NCBI GenBank assembly: GCA_021298355.1
Contig: JAJTEH010000013.1
Location: forward strand, 1 to 60,954
Direction: 5' to 3'
Length of the DNA: 60,954 bases
Origin: Flammeovirgaceae bacterium
GTDB taxonomy: Bacteria > Bacteroidota > Bacteroidia > Cytophagales > Cyclobacteriaceae
Positions 47,306 through 56,932 of the stretch are shown here, piece after piece. Position 1 is the first letter of the stretch; every line of letters begins with the position of its first letter. A program made the translations under genes and the position numbers. The notes beneath the pieces were generated by a model, which saw only the letters and a list, made by a program, of their open reading frames with translations, had not been told where the DNA came from and made no database searches.

Positions 47306-48721
47306 ATGGCTGAGCAACAATTCAAACCAGTATTATCGCTTTGGGATGCCACCATGATCGTGGCAGGATCGATGATCGGTTCCGGTATTTTTATTGTAAG
47401 TGCCAACATCTCTATGAACGTTGGCAGTGCAGGTTGGTTAATTGCTGTATGGTTGTTAACCGGATTTATGACAGTTACCGCAGCCGTAAGTTATGGCGAG
47501 TTAAGTGGTATGTTTCCTAAAGCTGGCGGACAATACACGTATTTAAAAGAAGCCTACAATCCATTAATTGCATTTTTATACGGTTGGAGTTTTTTCGCTG
47601 TTATCCAAACAGGAACCATTGCAGCGGTTGGAGTTGCCTTTTCAAAATTTACTGCGTACCTCATTCCTGCTGTAAGCGAAAACATTGTGTTATTTGATGC
47701 AGGTATTATCAAAATTTCTCCGGCACAACTTTTAGCTATAGTAACCATCATCTTACTTACGTATATCAACACACGAGGCGTAAAAGAAGGAAAATGGATT
47801 CAATCTGTTCTCACTACTGTAAAGTTGCTAAGCTTATTCGGTTTAATTGTTGCCGGATTTTTCGCCTTTAAACCCGAAGTGTGGCAAGCGAATTGGCAAG
47901 ATGCATGGAGCATGAAAAAACTTTTACCCGATGGAAGCATAGAAACGTATTTAACTATTGGCGCCTTAGGTGCTATTGCCAGCGCAATGGTTGGTTCCAT
48001 TTTCAGCAGCGATGCCTGGAACAACGTAACATTCATAGCAGGTGAAATTAAAAATCCACAGCGCAATATCGGCTTGAGTTTATTTTTAGGAACGCTCATC
48101 GTAACGGTTATTTATGTTAGCGCCAATTTCATGTACACCGGAATTTTACCGTTGAATGAAATAGCCTTCGCAGAAAATGATAGAGTAGGAGTAGCTGCAT
48201 CTACAGTTATTTTCGGTGCAGCAGGTACCATTGTTATTGCCATAATGATTATGGTTTCAACTTTTGGGTGCAACAACGGATTAATTTTATCCGGTGCACG
48301 TGTGTATTACACGATGGCAAAAGATGGATTATTTTTTAAACAAGCAGGAGAATTAAACCAGGCATCTGTACCACAAAAAGCCTTATGGATGCAAGGTGTG
48401 CTGGCCTCAGTTTGGTGTTTAAGTGGCCGTTATGGCGATTTGCTCGATATGATTTCTTTTGTTGTGGTGTTATTCTATATGCTTACCATTGCCGGTATAT
48501 TTATTCTTAGAAAGAAACAACCCAACATGGCAAGACCTTACAAAGCATTCGGGTATCCGCTATTGCCATTTATTTATATGCTGATGGGCACTGCATTTTG
48601 TATGCTATTAATCGTGTATAAACCTCAATATACCTGGCCAGGTTTTATCATCACCTTATTGGGTATTCCACTTTATTATCTTGCTTTAAGAAATAAGCAA
48701 TCCAAAGGTGTTGTAAAATAA
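47306..48721 (+). CDS. APC-family amino-acid permease
   Basis: This 471-residue inner-membrane protein starts at the ATG at 47306; a longer TTG frame adds a hydrophobic but atypical head. It has about twelve membrane spans. The APC signature is SLWDATMIVAGSMIGSGIFIV in the first span, followed by SYGELSGMFPKAGGQYTYLKEAYN. These are typical of the L-type/serine-alanine branch of amino-acid transporters. The substrate cannot be assigned. It follows the phosphatase gene on the same strand and precedes a propeller histidine kinase gene 51 bases later. Confidence 0.88.
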   Translation: MAEQQFKPVLSLWDATMIVAGSMIGSGIFIVSANISMNVGSAGWLIAVWLLTGFMTVTAAVSYGELSGMFPKAGGQYTYLKEAYNPLIAFLYGWSFFAVIQTGTIAAVGVAFSKFTAYLIPAVSENIVLFDAGIIKISPAQLLAIVTIILLTYINTRGVKEGKWIQSVLTTVKLLSLFGLIVAGFFAFKPEVWQANWQDAWSMKKLLPDGSIETYLTIGALGAIASAMVGSIFSSDAWNNVTFIAGEIKNPQRNIGLSLFLGTLIVTVIYVSANFMYTGILPLNEIAFAENDRVGVAASTVIFGAAGTIVIAIMIMVSTFGCNNGLILSGARVYYTMAKDGLFFKQAGELNQASVPQKALWMQGVLASVWCLSGRYGDLLDMISFVVVLFYMLTIAGIFILRKKQPNMARPYKAFGYPLLPFIYMLMGTAFCMLLIVYKPQYTWPGFIITLLGIPLYYLALRNKQSKGVVK

Positions 48722-48772
48722 CCATTTGTAAGATTTTGTTTACAGATTAGCATGCTATGCTTATATTGTTGC

Positions 48773-51700
48773 ATGACTCGCCCTGGTCTATTTGTAACTT
48801 CTTTACTGTTTACTACACTTGTTGTTTTTAATTGTGTTCAGGCTCAGCCACTACCTGAAATACAATTTAATCCAAAACAAAGTTTACAAGATGTAAGCGT
48901 AACCAACTGGTCTACCCATGCAGGTCTTTCATCTAACAATGTAACTTCTTTTTTTCAGGATAGCAGAGGGTTAATCTGGTTAACTTCCTTTAACGGCTTC
49001 ATGAGTTTTGATGGCCGCTCCTTCGATATTTATGATCGAAACAGTTTAAACTTTATTGAGATAGACGGATTTTATTCTGTGTTAGAATTAGAAGACGGCT
49101 CGTTGCTGTTCGGTTCACAAGGTTCCGGAATAGTTATATACAAAGATGGTATCTTCCAGCCATTCAAAGTACAAAAAGGAAAAATCCCACTCTCCATCCG
49201 CAAATTATTATTAACCAGCCGAGGAGAAATTGTAGTGGGCACCACCAATCTTGGTGCATACATTATTAAGAATCAGGAAGTAATTAAACTGCAACACGAA
49301 GCCTTGCTAAATTCTACAGTAATGGCCTTAACAGAAGATAAACAAGGAAATGTTTGGATTGCTACTGATGGAGAGGGAGCATTCAAATGGAATGGAGAAA
49401 CCATAATCAATTTCAATCAGCAAAACGGATTAAGAAGCAACAACATAGAAGCATTAGCTATTGATAAAACGGGTAATGTATTAGCCGGCACTTCAAAGGG
49501 TTTGCATTGGTTGAACCACGAAACATTTCAATGGATAAAAGAAATAGGAGAGAACCAGGTGAACGCCATTTGGGTAGATGCAGGCAACCATGCGTGGGTA
49601 GGTTTAGAAAGAGGACTTATCAGATTACATCTTACAACAAAAGCATCCGAAGAATTATATGCAAAACGCGATATCGATTTTGTTAGAATAACATCCATCA
49701 CGCCCGACAAAGAAGGCAACCTATGGTTAACCTCTAACCGTTCTGGTCTGATTAAATTACGCGAAACAAGTATTACCAATTTAACTAAACCTGTTATTCC
49801 CAGCAACAGAGTAAACATCATTAAAGAAAACAATCAGACCATTTATATAGGAACAGACACAAACATAATGTCCATCTGTAAGAAGAATAGTTGTAAACAA
49901 ATTACAGTGAAAACATTAAAAGATGCGAGCGGCATAAGAGATGTTTATATTGAAAACGAACAATCGATTTGGCTTGCATCTTATTCCGGTATTATACATA
50001 TAGAAAATGGAAAAGAAACGGTCTACAATAAAAAAACCGGAATGCCTGCGGAAGATTTCAGGGTAATTTTAAAAGATAAATCCGGAAATTTTTGGTTTGG
50101 TAGTCGCTCTGGAGGCTTGGTAGAATTCAGAAATAAAAAAATATTAACCGTACTGGATCACCAAAACGGGTTAGAGTCTAACTATGTAATGTCTATTGCA
50201 GAAGCGCCTAACGGAGACATATATGTAGGAACGCACAGCGGTGGCCTCTCTGTTATTAAACAAAACGGAAACATTAAAACATATCATTTAAAAGAAGATG
50301 ATTCCGGAGTTTTATTATTTAATATAGATATAGATAAAGAAGGCAGAGTTTGGGTAATGGCAAATCAAGGTCCATTGTATTTTGATGGAGACTCGTTACA
50401 GGCAGTTAGTTTAAAAAGCGACAAACGAAGTAAAACTTTTTTTGATTGGGTAGATGATGGTAAGGAAACCATGTACATCACCACCAACGTGGGTATTTTG
50501 CAAATAAAAAAGCAAGAACTACTCGAACATATCTCCGGTAAACAAGAGAAAGTTTCGTTTTTTATTTTAGATGATGCCGATGGTATGAACAATAAAGAGT
50601 GTACCGGAGCTACATCATCCTTTTTAGCAAGTAACGGCCTAGTATATGTTCCAACATTAGGTGGTGTTTGTATTATCGACAGTGAGCGTAGAAAGGTCAA
50701 TAATCTTATTCCTCCGGTAAGAATTGCACATTTCAAAACAGATACAGTTAACCATTTAATTAATCAGGAAATCATACGTATTCCGGCAGGTGCACTTCGT
50801 TATTCTTTTAAATACAGTGTATTAAGTTATTCTGCACCATCCCGAAATTTATTCCGGTATAAGTTAGAAGGGTTAGATGCCAACTGGAGCGAAGCAACCC
50901 ATATCAACGAAGTAGAATATACCAATCTCCAACCCGGCACATATACGTTTAGAATAAGTGCTTCTAACGATAACGCGGTTTGGAACACTGCGGGGGCTTC
51001 CTTAACTTTTATTGTGGAACCTTATTTTTATCAAACCATTTGGTTTTATATAACCATCATATTCGCAGTAATGCTTTTGTTTTATTTAGTTTATAAATGG
51101 AGAATTTCTATTATCAATAAACAAAACGAAGCATTACGAAAAGTAAATGCAGAACTAGATCGTTTTGTATACAGCGCCTCGCATGATTTACGTTCACCGC
51201 TTTCTTCTCTCTTAGGACTAATTAATTTGGCTAAGGAAGATGAACAATGGGATAAGAAAGAATACCTCGGCCTGATGGAGAAAAGTGTAAAACGCTTAGA
51301 TACCTTCATTAAAGATATAATTGATTTTTCCAGAAATGCCAGATTAGATATTTCTTCTGATCCTATCAACTTTAAAAAAATCGCAGAAGATATTTTTGAA
51401 GATTTATCTTATATGGAAAATTTTGCTTCGATTAATAAGCGAGTTCAGATTGATGAGAATCTTTATTGCTTATCGGATGAAAAACGAATCAGAATAATTT
51501 TAAGTAATATCATTGCCAATGCCATCAAGCATCATTGGCCCGGTAGAATCGAAAATCCTTTTGTTGAAATAAAAATTGTTGAGCAAAACAAATCAATACT
51601 AATATCTGTGTCAGACAACGGGCCGGGTATTCCGAAGGAACATCTGCAAAATATATTTAAAATGTTTTTCAGAGCAACAAATAGAACACCGGGTTCGGGG

Positions 51701-51817
51701 TTAGGTTTATACATTGTGCAAGAAACGGTAGGTCGTTTAGGCGGAATGGTAACCGTACAATCGGAAATTGATAAAGGCACAACATTTTTTATTTCATTGC
51801 CTTATAAGAAAGAGTAA
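48773..51817 (+). CDS. Propeller-type (Reg_prop/Y_Y_Y) sensor histidine kinase
   Basis: This 1014-residue protein starts at the ATG at 48773, which puts the signal peptide (to about residue 25, ending VQAQ) at the N-terminus. Repeated Reg_prop motifs (DSRGLIWLTSFNGFMSFDG, DKQGNVWIATDGEGAFKW, DKEGNLWLTSNRSGLIKL, DKSGNFWFGSRSGGLVEF) form two periplasmic beta-propellers over about 35-660. A Y_Y_Y domain (about 665-750) ends at YTFRISASN. A membrane span lies at about 753-775, then the H-box VYSASHDLRSPLSSLLGLIN (His near 803) and an ATPase domain (SDNGPGIPKEH, SGLGLYIVQE). Unlike hybrid systems of gut Bacteroidota, no receiver or DNA-binding domain follows. Confidence 0.92.
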   Translation: MTRPGLFVTSLLFTTLVVFNCVQAQPLPEIQFNPKQSLQDVSVTNWSTHAGLSSNNVTSFFQDSRGLIWLTSFNGFMSFDGRSFDIYDRNSLNFIEIDGFYSVLELEDGSLLFGSQGSGIVIYKDGIFQPFKVQKGKIPLSIRKLLLTSRGEIVVGTTNLGAYIIKNQEVIKLQHEALLNSTVMALTEDKQGNVWIATDGEGAFKWNGETIINFNQQNGLRSNNIEALAIDKTGNVLAGTSKGLHWLNHETFQWIKEIGENQVNAIWVDAGNHAWVGLERGLIRLHLTTKASEELYAKRDIDFVRITSITPDKEGNLWLTSNRSGLIKLRETSITNLTKPVIPSNRVNIIKENNQTIYIGTDTNIMSICKKNSCKQITVKTLKDASGIRDVYIENEQSIWLASYSGIIHIENGKETVYNKKTGMPAEDFRVILKDKSGNFWFGSRSGGLVEFRNKKILTVLDHQNGLESNYVMSIAEAPNGDIYVGTHSGGLSVIKQNGNIKTYHLKEDDSGVLLFNIDIDKEGRVWVMANQGPLYFDGDSLQAVSLKSDKRSKTFFDWVDDGKETMYITTNVGILQIKKQELLEHISGKQEKVSFFILDDADGMNNKECTGATSSFLASNGLVYVPTLGGVCIIDSERRKVNNLIPPVRIAHFKTDTVNHLINQEIIRIPAGALRYSFKYSVLSYSAPSRNLFRYKLEGLDANWSEATHINEVEYTNLQPGTYTFRISASNDNAVWNTAGASLTFIVEPYFYQTIWFYITIIFAVMLLFYLVYKWRISIINKQNEALRKVNAELDRFVYSASHDLRSPLSSLLGLINLAKEDEQWDKKEYLGLMEKSVKRLDTFIKDIIDFSRNARLDISSDPINFKKIAEDIFEDLSYMENFASINKRVQIDENLYCLSDEKRIRIILSNIIANAIKHHWPGRIENPFVEIKIVEQNKSILISVSDNGPGIPKEHLQNIFKMFFRATNRTPGSGLGLYIVQETVGRLGGMVTVQSEIDKGTTFFISLPYKKE

Positions 51818-51839
51818 AAATCTGTAAATGTGCAAGAAG

Positions 51840-52100
51840 TTACTTTTGCTTTATAGTTATTAAGTAATCAATCGTAGTCTGATAAAATTCGCTTTTGAAT
51901 TTTTTTAAACTCTCGATTATTTCAAATTCTAACTCAGTATAGTCTTCGATGATATTACTATTGTCTGGTTTAGGATAGCCATTATATAACCTGCCCGAGG
52001 TGGTGCTGCCCATTCTGCCATCAAAACAGAAAACTCCTTGATCTGTTTCAAGTTCTATAGTGCCGCCATCTCGATATAAATCGAATTTAAAAATGATCAT
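51840..52100 (-). CDS. Small hypothetical protein
   Basis: The frame encodes 86 residues with no signal peptide or membrane span. The N-terminal half has a beta-rich, Gly/Asp-containing pattern (DGGTIELETDQGVFCFDGR, then YNGYPKPDNSNIIED), and the C-terminal half is one amphipathic helix. The composition looks like a real protein, and it lies between genes with no competing frame. I recognise no family. It is an isolated minus-strand gene, convergent with the kinase gene (22 bases). About 165 bases separate its start from the RmlD-like gene and show nothing notable. Confidence 0.6.
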   Translation of the reverse strand: MIIFKFDLYRDGGTIELETDQGVFCFDGRMGSTTSGRLYNGYPKPDNSNIIEDYTELEFEIIESLKKFKSEFYQTTIDYLITIKQK

Positions 52101-52265
52101 GAACCTTTTTATGGAATAAGTTTTAGAATTTTTGTGTGCATAAAAACAGGTTGTAATTGGTGGCGGTTTACATCAACCATGTATTTTAATTTGGAGTAAA
52201 AACGGTAAGTTTTTTTTTAAATAAACTTTTTAAACCTTGTAATAAGGTGTATTTATTAGTTGATT

Positions 52266-53165
52266 CTAGGAGGCAATCATTTGCTTTTCTAAAATCGCAA
52301 TGCCTTCTTTCAGGCTATGGGGTTTATATCCTAATTCTTTTTCAGCTTTTGATATTTTAAATCCTGTAGTTAAAGGGCGCTGCGCAGTTTGTTTAAACTG
52401 TGTTGAATCTGTTTTTTGAATGAGCGAAGCATCCAAATTAAAATGGGTTGCAGTTGCAATGGCAATATCGTAGGGGGTTACAAAATCTTTTCCTGAAATA
52501 TGATAGATGCCTTTTGCTTTTTGCTTGGCAGCCAGGTAACAACCCATTGCTAAATCTTCAGCTAATGTTGGTGTTCTAAATTGATCGTTAACAACTTTAA
52601 TGGTTTTACCATGTTCTAAAGAATTTTTTACCCACAACACAATGTTAGTTCTGCTCATATCCTGTGTAATACCATACACTAAAACAGTGCGTAGAATAGC
52701 CCATGATAGTGTGCTTGCTTGTATAATCTTTTCAGCTTCCCATTTACTTAGGCCATAATAATTTATAGGGTTAGGTATGGCATCTTCTGCCAATGGCCCT
52801 GTACTTCCATCAAAAATAAAATCGGTAGAAACATGCACTAAATGAGTCTGATACCACTCGCACGCTTCAGTTAGGTATTGTACGGCTGTAGCATTCTGCA
52901 ACCAACAAGCTTCGCGTTGTATTTCGCAATCATCTACCTGCGTCATAGCTGCTGTGTGTATCACTACTTCTGGTTGATGTTTTTCGAACACAGCAAGTAT
53001 ATCTTCTCTGTTGGTTACATCTAACTTTTCATACGTTCCTTTATACGGAAAAACCAGCGGACTACGAGCTGTTACAATCAATTCATCTGTTTCATTTTTT
53101 GAAACAAACAACGAGACTAATTTCTGACCTAATAAACCGTTAGCTCCAGTAATAAGAATTTTCAT
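52266..53165 (-). CDS. RmlD-like SDR sugar-nucleotide reductase
   Basis: This 299-residue protein has an extended-SDR fold: MKILITGANGLLGQKLVSLF at the N-terminus, VIHTAAMTQVDDCE near residue 68, and the catalytic YGLSKWEAEK near residue 138. The overall pattern matches the RmlD substrate-binding family (dTDP-4-dehydrorhamnose reductase and relatives such as methionine adenosyltransferase beta-type proteins). The rmlABC genes are not beside it, so synthesis of dTDP-rhamnose is possible but unproven. It is divergent from the membrane-protein gene, with the two frames almost touching at 53164, so the downstream start of that gene is preferred. Confidence 0.85.
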   Translation of the reverse strand: MKILITGANGLLGQKLVSLFVSKNETDELIVTARSPLVFPYKGTYEKLDVTNREDILAVFEKHQPEVVIHTAAMTQVDDCEIQREACWLQNATAVQYLTEACEWYQTHLVHVSTDFIFDGSTGPLAEDAIPNPINYYGLSKWEAEKIIQASTLSWAILRTVLVYGITQDMSRTNIVLWVKNSLEHGKTIKVVNDQFRTPTLAEDLAMGCYLAAKQKAKGIYHISGKDFVTPYDIAIATATHFNLDASLIQKTDSTQFKQTAQRPLTTGFKISKAEKELGYKPHSLKEGIAILEKQMIAS

Positions 53166-53226
53166 GTTGCAAATTACACTTTATCGAAAAACAGATTTAA
53201 GAAATTTTAATGGATATTTACACGCA

Positions 53227-54198
53227 ATGAGCATTACAAGTAACGAAAGAATTTTACATCTGGCAATGGCCTGGGGATTTGCAGAAAGTGGTTTAGGTGG
53301 AATTTTTCATGCGTTTAAATTGCCTTTTACTGCCTTTATTTTATGCGCTATAAGTATAGCAGCAATGGCCAGAATTGCTGTAATCAGTAAAAATCCTTTT
53401 CGCGATATTTTGCAGGCATTGGTATTGGTTTTATCAATCAAATTTTTGGGTAGCCCACACAGCCCGGTTACGGCATATGTAGCGGTAGCGTTTCAAGGTA
53501 TGGTTGGCTCCGTTTTTTTTAGTTGGCGTGTAAATACGTTTAGCTGTATGGTGGCCGGCTTTCTGATGATGGGCGAGAGTGCCCTACAAAAACCTTTGGT
53601 TGCCACACTTCTTTTTGGCGAATCGATATGGGTAGCACTTGATGATTGGTTTAATAAAATTACTTCTTTCTTTGGCTTAGCAACCATAAAGCAACTGTCT
53701 TATAAAATTATTGCCGCGTATGTTTTACTATACATGCTTTGGGGTATGGGCTGGGGTTGGTTAACAGCAAGATTTTTATTACAAATGAAAAAAAGAGAAA
53801 AGGCCATTACAAGATTATACCAGATATTGAGTTTGCGTTACCCGCAAGAATTGCAAAAAAAGAATTCTGGAAATCGATTTAAAATACTCTGGTTGTTGGT
53901 AATAATTATGGCAGGTATTTTATCGTACTTTCAATCTAACGTATACGTATTGTTTCGTGTATTAATAGTTATGCTGATTTTTTATATGGTTATTTTACCT
54001 TTTATGCGTTGGATATTAAAAAGAATAACGCAACGCGAATGGCATACGTTGTACGAAGAAAGACTACCACTTTACCAAAACAGACTTGCCATAGCGTGGG
54101 CGTATGCCAAATCAAAAAATGGAAGATGGCATATTGCCTTTACCTTTCTCTTTTTTGTTCAGGCCTTTATATTTTTGCCTGCAGAAAACGATAAATAA
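53227..54198 (+). CDS. Multi-pass membrane protein of unknown family
   Basis: This protein has 323 residues from the ATG at 53227 (MSITSNERILHL). A longer frame from 53164 overlaps the start of the divergent gene and adds a polar head, so the later start is likely. The first roughly 185 residues have about five to six spans with glycine-rich turns (AWGFAESGLGGIFHAFKLPF and GSPHSPVTAYVAVAFQG) that recall substrate-binding membrane components such as ECF S-proteins or BioY. The second half has further spans and a basic cytosolic loop near 200-225. I cannot assign a family. It is followed by mqo 76 bases later on the same strand. Confidence 0.7.
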   Translation: MSITSNERILHLAMAWGFAESGLGGIFHAFKLPFTAFILCAISIAAMARIAVISKNPFRDILQALVLVLSIKFLGSPHSPVTAYVAVAFQGMVGSVFFSWRVNTFSCMVAGFLMMGESALQKPLVATLLFGESIWVALDDWFNKITSFFGLATIKQLSYKIIAAYVLLYMLWGMGWGWLTARFLLQMKKREKAITRLYQILSLRYPQELQKKNSGNRFKILWLLVIIMAGILSYFQSNVYVLFRVLIVMLIFYMVILPFMRWILKRITQREWHTLYEERLPLYQNRLAIAWAYAKSKNGRWHIAFTFLFFVQAFIFLPAENDK

Positions 54199-54274
54199 TG
54201 TGCAACAATTTGTTGTATAGTGTGTTACTTACATGGATTTTTGCAAAAGGTGTACAATAGCTTAATCCCTCTCT

Positions 54275-55771
54275 ATGACAAAAACTATCAAACCCCTTGT
54301 TCCTTATTCAGACGTTGTGTTAATGGGCGCAGGCATTATGAGCGCAACACTAGGTTTATTATTAAAAGAATTAAGCCCGGATATTAGCATTCAAATATTT
54401 GAAAGAATGGACGAAGCAGGCACCGAAAGTTCGGATGCCTGGCACAATGCCGGAACAGGGCACGCAGCCTTTTGCGAGTTGAACTATACACCTCAGCGTT
54501 TAAATGGAAATGTAGATATCAGCAAAGCCATTAAAATTTCAGAACAATTTGAATTATCGAGAGAGTTTTGGGCATACTTGGTAGAAAAAAATTATATCGG
54601 CAATCCAAAAGAATTTATCACCAAAGTACCGCACATTTCTTTTGTGTGGGGTGATGACAACGTAAACTTTTTAAAGACACGTTACCAATTGATGAATGAA
54701 AGCGCGCTTTTTAAAGGCATGCAATTTACGCAAGACGAACGTGTGTTAACAGACTGGGCACCGCTTGTGATGCAAGGCAGAAAAGGAAATTTACCTTTAG
54801 CAGGCACTAAGATGGATATAGGCACGGACATAAACTTTGGCACTCTTACCCGCGCCATGATTAAGAAGTTAACTTCCATGCCAGGTGTAACTATGCATTA
54901 CCATACAGAGGCTTTGGATCTTGATCCGGATGGCAAAGGCGGCTGGGTTGTGAAAGTAAAAAGTCTTTTGACAGACGAAAAATATAAAAGCAAAACTAAA
55001 TTTGTTTTTATAGGAGCTGGTGGAGCAACACTGCATTTATTAAAAAGAGCAGAGATTGAAGAAAGAGATGGATACGGTGGATTTCCGGTAGGTGGGCTTT
55101 GGTTAAAGTGCCATAATAAAAAATTGATTGAGCTGCATAACGCTAAGGTATATGGTAAAGCTTCGGTAGGTTCACCCCCCATGTCTGTTCCGCATATAGA
55201 TACCCGTTATATAGATGGAAAAAAAGAGTTATTATTTGGTCCGTTTGCCAGTTTCTCTACCAAGTTTTTAAAGAATGGCTCATTAATGGATTTACCCAAA
55301 TCCATCAAGTTTGATAATGCCATTCCGATGATTTTTGCAGGTTTAAAAAATATTCCGCTTACGAAATATTTAATTGAACAACTGCGATTAAAACCGGAAG
55401 ACAGGCTGGAGTCGCTTCGTGATTATGTACCGTTGGCAGAATTAGGCGATTGGGAATTGAAAGAAGCCGGACAGCGTGTGCAAGTCATTAAAAAAGATAA
55501 AAAGGAAAAAGGTATTCTCGAGTTTGGTACTGAAGTAGTTGTATCAGAAGACGGAACAGTTGCTGCATTGTTAGGTGCATCGCCTGGCGCATCAACCTCT
55601 GCAGCTGTGATGCTGGATATTGTTAAGAAGTGTTTCAAAAGAGAAATACATACTAAGGCGTGGCAGGAAAAACTGCACGAAATTTTTCCAACCTACGGTC
55701 ATGCTTTAGCAAAAGAAGAAAAGTTATTGCAGGCTACGCGCGAAAGAACGGCCAAAGTACTCAACTTATAA
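54275..55771 (+). CDS. mqo: Malate:quinone oxidoreductase
   Basis: This 498-residue FAD enzyme of the inner membrane face oxidises malate to oxaloacetate and passes electrons to quinone, replacing or supplementing soluble malate dehydrogenase in the TCA cycle. The FAD-binding motif is DVVLMGAGIMSATLGLLL (residues 13-30), followed by the family-typical ESSDAWHNAGTGHAAFCELNYT (near 52) and the C-terminal LGASPGASTSAAVMLDIV. The length matches the family. Its stop is only 3 bases from the stop of the convergent pirin gene, with no terminator between them. Confidence 0.96.
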   Translation: MTKTIKPLVPYSDVVLMGAGIMSATLGLLLKELSPDISIQIFERMDEAGTESSDAWHNAGTGHAAFCELNYTPQRLNGNVDISKAIKISEQFELSREFWAYLVEKNYIGNPKEFITKVPHISFVWGDDNVNFLKTRYQLMNESALFKGMQFTQDERVLTDWAPLVMQGRKGNLPLAGTKMDIGTDINFGTLTRAMIKKLTSMPGVTMHYHTEALDLDPDGKGGWVVKVKSLLTDEKYKSKTKFVFIGAGGATLHLLKRAEIEERDGYGGFPVGGLWLKCHNKKLIELHNAKVYGKASVGSPPMSVPHIDTRYIDGKKELLFGPFASFSTKFLKNGSLMDLPKSIKFDNAIPMIFAGLKNIPLTKYLIEQLRLKPEDRLESLRDYVPLAELGDWELKEAGQRVQVIKKDKKEKGILEFGTEVVVSEDGTVAALLGASPGASTSAAVMLDIVKKCFKREIHTKAWQEKLHEIFPTYGHALAKEEKLLQATRERTAKVLNL

Positions 55772-55774
55772 AAT

Positions 55775-56812
55775 TTATAAATTGATGAGAGAAGGATCTG
55801 TAGTAGGTCTTTCTTCTTTTTTACCATCCGGATAAAGAGCGAAACCATTTTTAGCTTCTTTATGAACATGCTCATAACTTGACCATGGCCATCCGCCAAA
55901 TTGTGTTTGTTGGTATTCGGCAAAGGCTTGCATAATTTCTTGTTGAGAATTCATCACGAAAGGTCCGTGTTGAGCCACAGGTTCTGCAATTGGTTTACCT
56001 TGCAAAAGCAAGAAAGAGGCTGGCACATTACCATTTTCAAACTCAAATGATGTTGAAGCATCTAATTCCAAACCTGTTTTTACTTTTATCAACATACCAT
56101 CAGCTTTAATTTCATTTCCTTCATAGAAATACAACGAACGATTTACTTGTGTTGATGCAGGTGGTAAAGTAATTGTAGTTCCTGCTTCAGTTTTAATCAG
56201 CCATATAGCTACATCGTTATGTTGGTTGTTTGCCCACGAGTTAGGAGGTGGCGTTGGTGCTTGGTGTTTTTCAACACTTCCGGCAACTAACTTTATGGTA
56301 TATTTTTTTCCTTGCTTATCGGCTAGGGCTAATACAGGAATATCACTATTCCATAGCATTTTAAAATAAGGATTTGCGAGTTTATCTTTCTTCGGAAGAT
56401 TCAACCAAATCTGAAATAACTCCAACGGATTATCTTCGTTCTGGTTTAGTAATGGAAACATCTCACAATGTTGCACACCTTTACCGGCTGTCATCCATTG
56501 CACATCTCCATTTCCAAATCTTCCCGCTGCGCCTAATGAATCTGAATGATCGATAAAACCTTTTGTTGCAATGGTTACCGTTTCGAAACCACGGTGTGGA
56601 TGAGCAGGAAAGCCTGGAACTTTTTCGCCATGATACATGCGCCACGGTAATTGAGGATCAAAATCCTGCCCGATATTTCTGTTTTTTAAATAAGAAGAAT
56701 CAGGTCCGAAATCTTTATTTCCTTTCGGATACGCATCTAAATGATGTACACAAAAAAGAAAAGGATCTTGTGTTTTCCAGGGGAAACCGAGTGGAAACTG
56801 CTTCAGTATCAT
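55775..56812 (-). CDS. Pirin-family protein
   Basis: This 345-residue bicupin has the metal-binding residues His71 and His73 (FPAHPHRGFETV), His115 and Glu117 (GVQHCEMFP), the four ligands of pirin. Some bacterial pirins have quercetin 2,3-dioxygenase activity, while others bind pyruvate dehydrogenase or act as redox sensors, so the substrate stays open. The first residues (MILKQFPLGFPWKTQDPFLF) are typical of longer pirins in Bacteroidota. The C-terminal domain is the second cupin, followed by a short tail. It is convergent with mqo. Confidence 0.92.
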   Translation of the reverse strand: MILKQFPLGFPWKTQDPFLFCVHHLDAYPKGNKDFGPDSSYLKNRNIGQDFDPQLPWRMYHGEKVPGFPAHPHRGFETVTIATKGFIDHSDSLGAAGRFGNGDVQWMTAGKGVQHCEMFPLLNQNEDNPLELFQIWLNLPKKDKLANPYFKMLWNSDIPVLALADKQGKKYTIKLVAGSVEKHQAPTPPPNSWANNQHNDVAIWLIKTEAGTTITLPPASTQVNRSLYFYEGNEIKADGMLIKVKTGLELDASTSFEFENGNVPASFLLLQGKPIAEPVAQHGPFVMNSQQEIMQAFAEYQQTQFGGWPWSSYEHVHKEAKNGFALYPDGKKEERPTTDPSLINL

Positions 56813-56876
56813 AACTTAGTATTTCCTGTAGAACATGAATAGGTAAAAAAAGTTCAGTTGTATTTTGAATTGAGCA

Positions 56877-56884
56877 CAAACATA
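56877..56884 (-). promoter_or_regulatory. Possible -7 box of the pirin gene
   Basis: The minus strand reads TATGTTTG, an exact -7 match, immediately after the weak hairpin at 56884-56910. No TTG is found at the ideal distance, so this is a candidate only. Confidence 0.35.
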
Positions 56885-56910
56885 AAGCCCTCAGTAATGA
56901 AGGCTTTTTT
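56884..56910. terminator. Weak bidirectional hairpin between pirin and the repeat lipoprotein
   Basis: AAAGCC (56884-56889) and GGCTTT (56902-56907) pair, with three more inner pairs (TCA and TGA). A run of six Ts follows on the plus strand and only TTT on the minus strand. It probably marks the 3' end of the lipoprotein transcript, but it is weaker than the other terminators. Confidence 0.45.
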
Positions 56911-56932
56911 ATCAAATACACAACGCTAGTTA

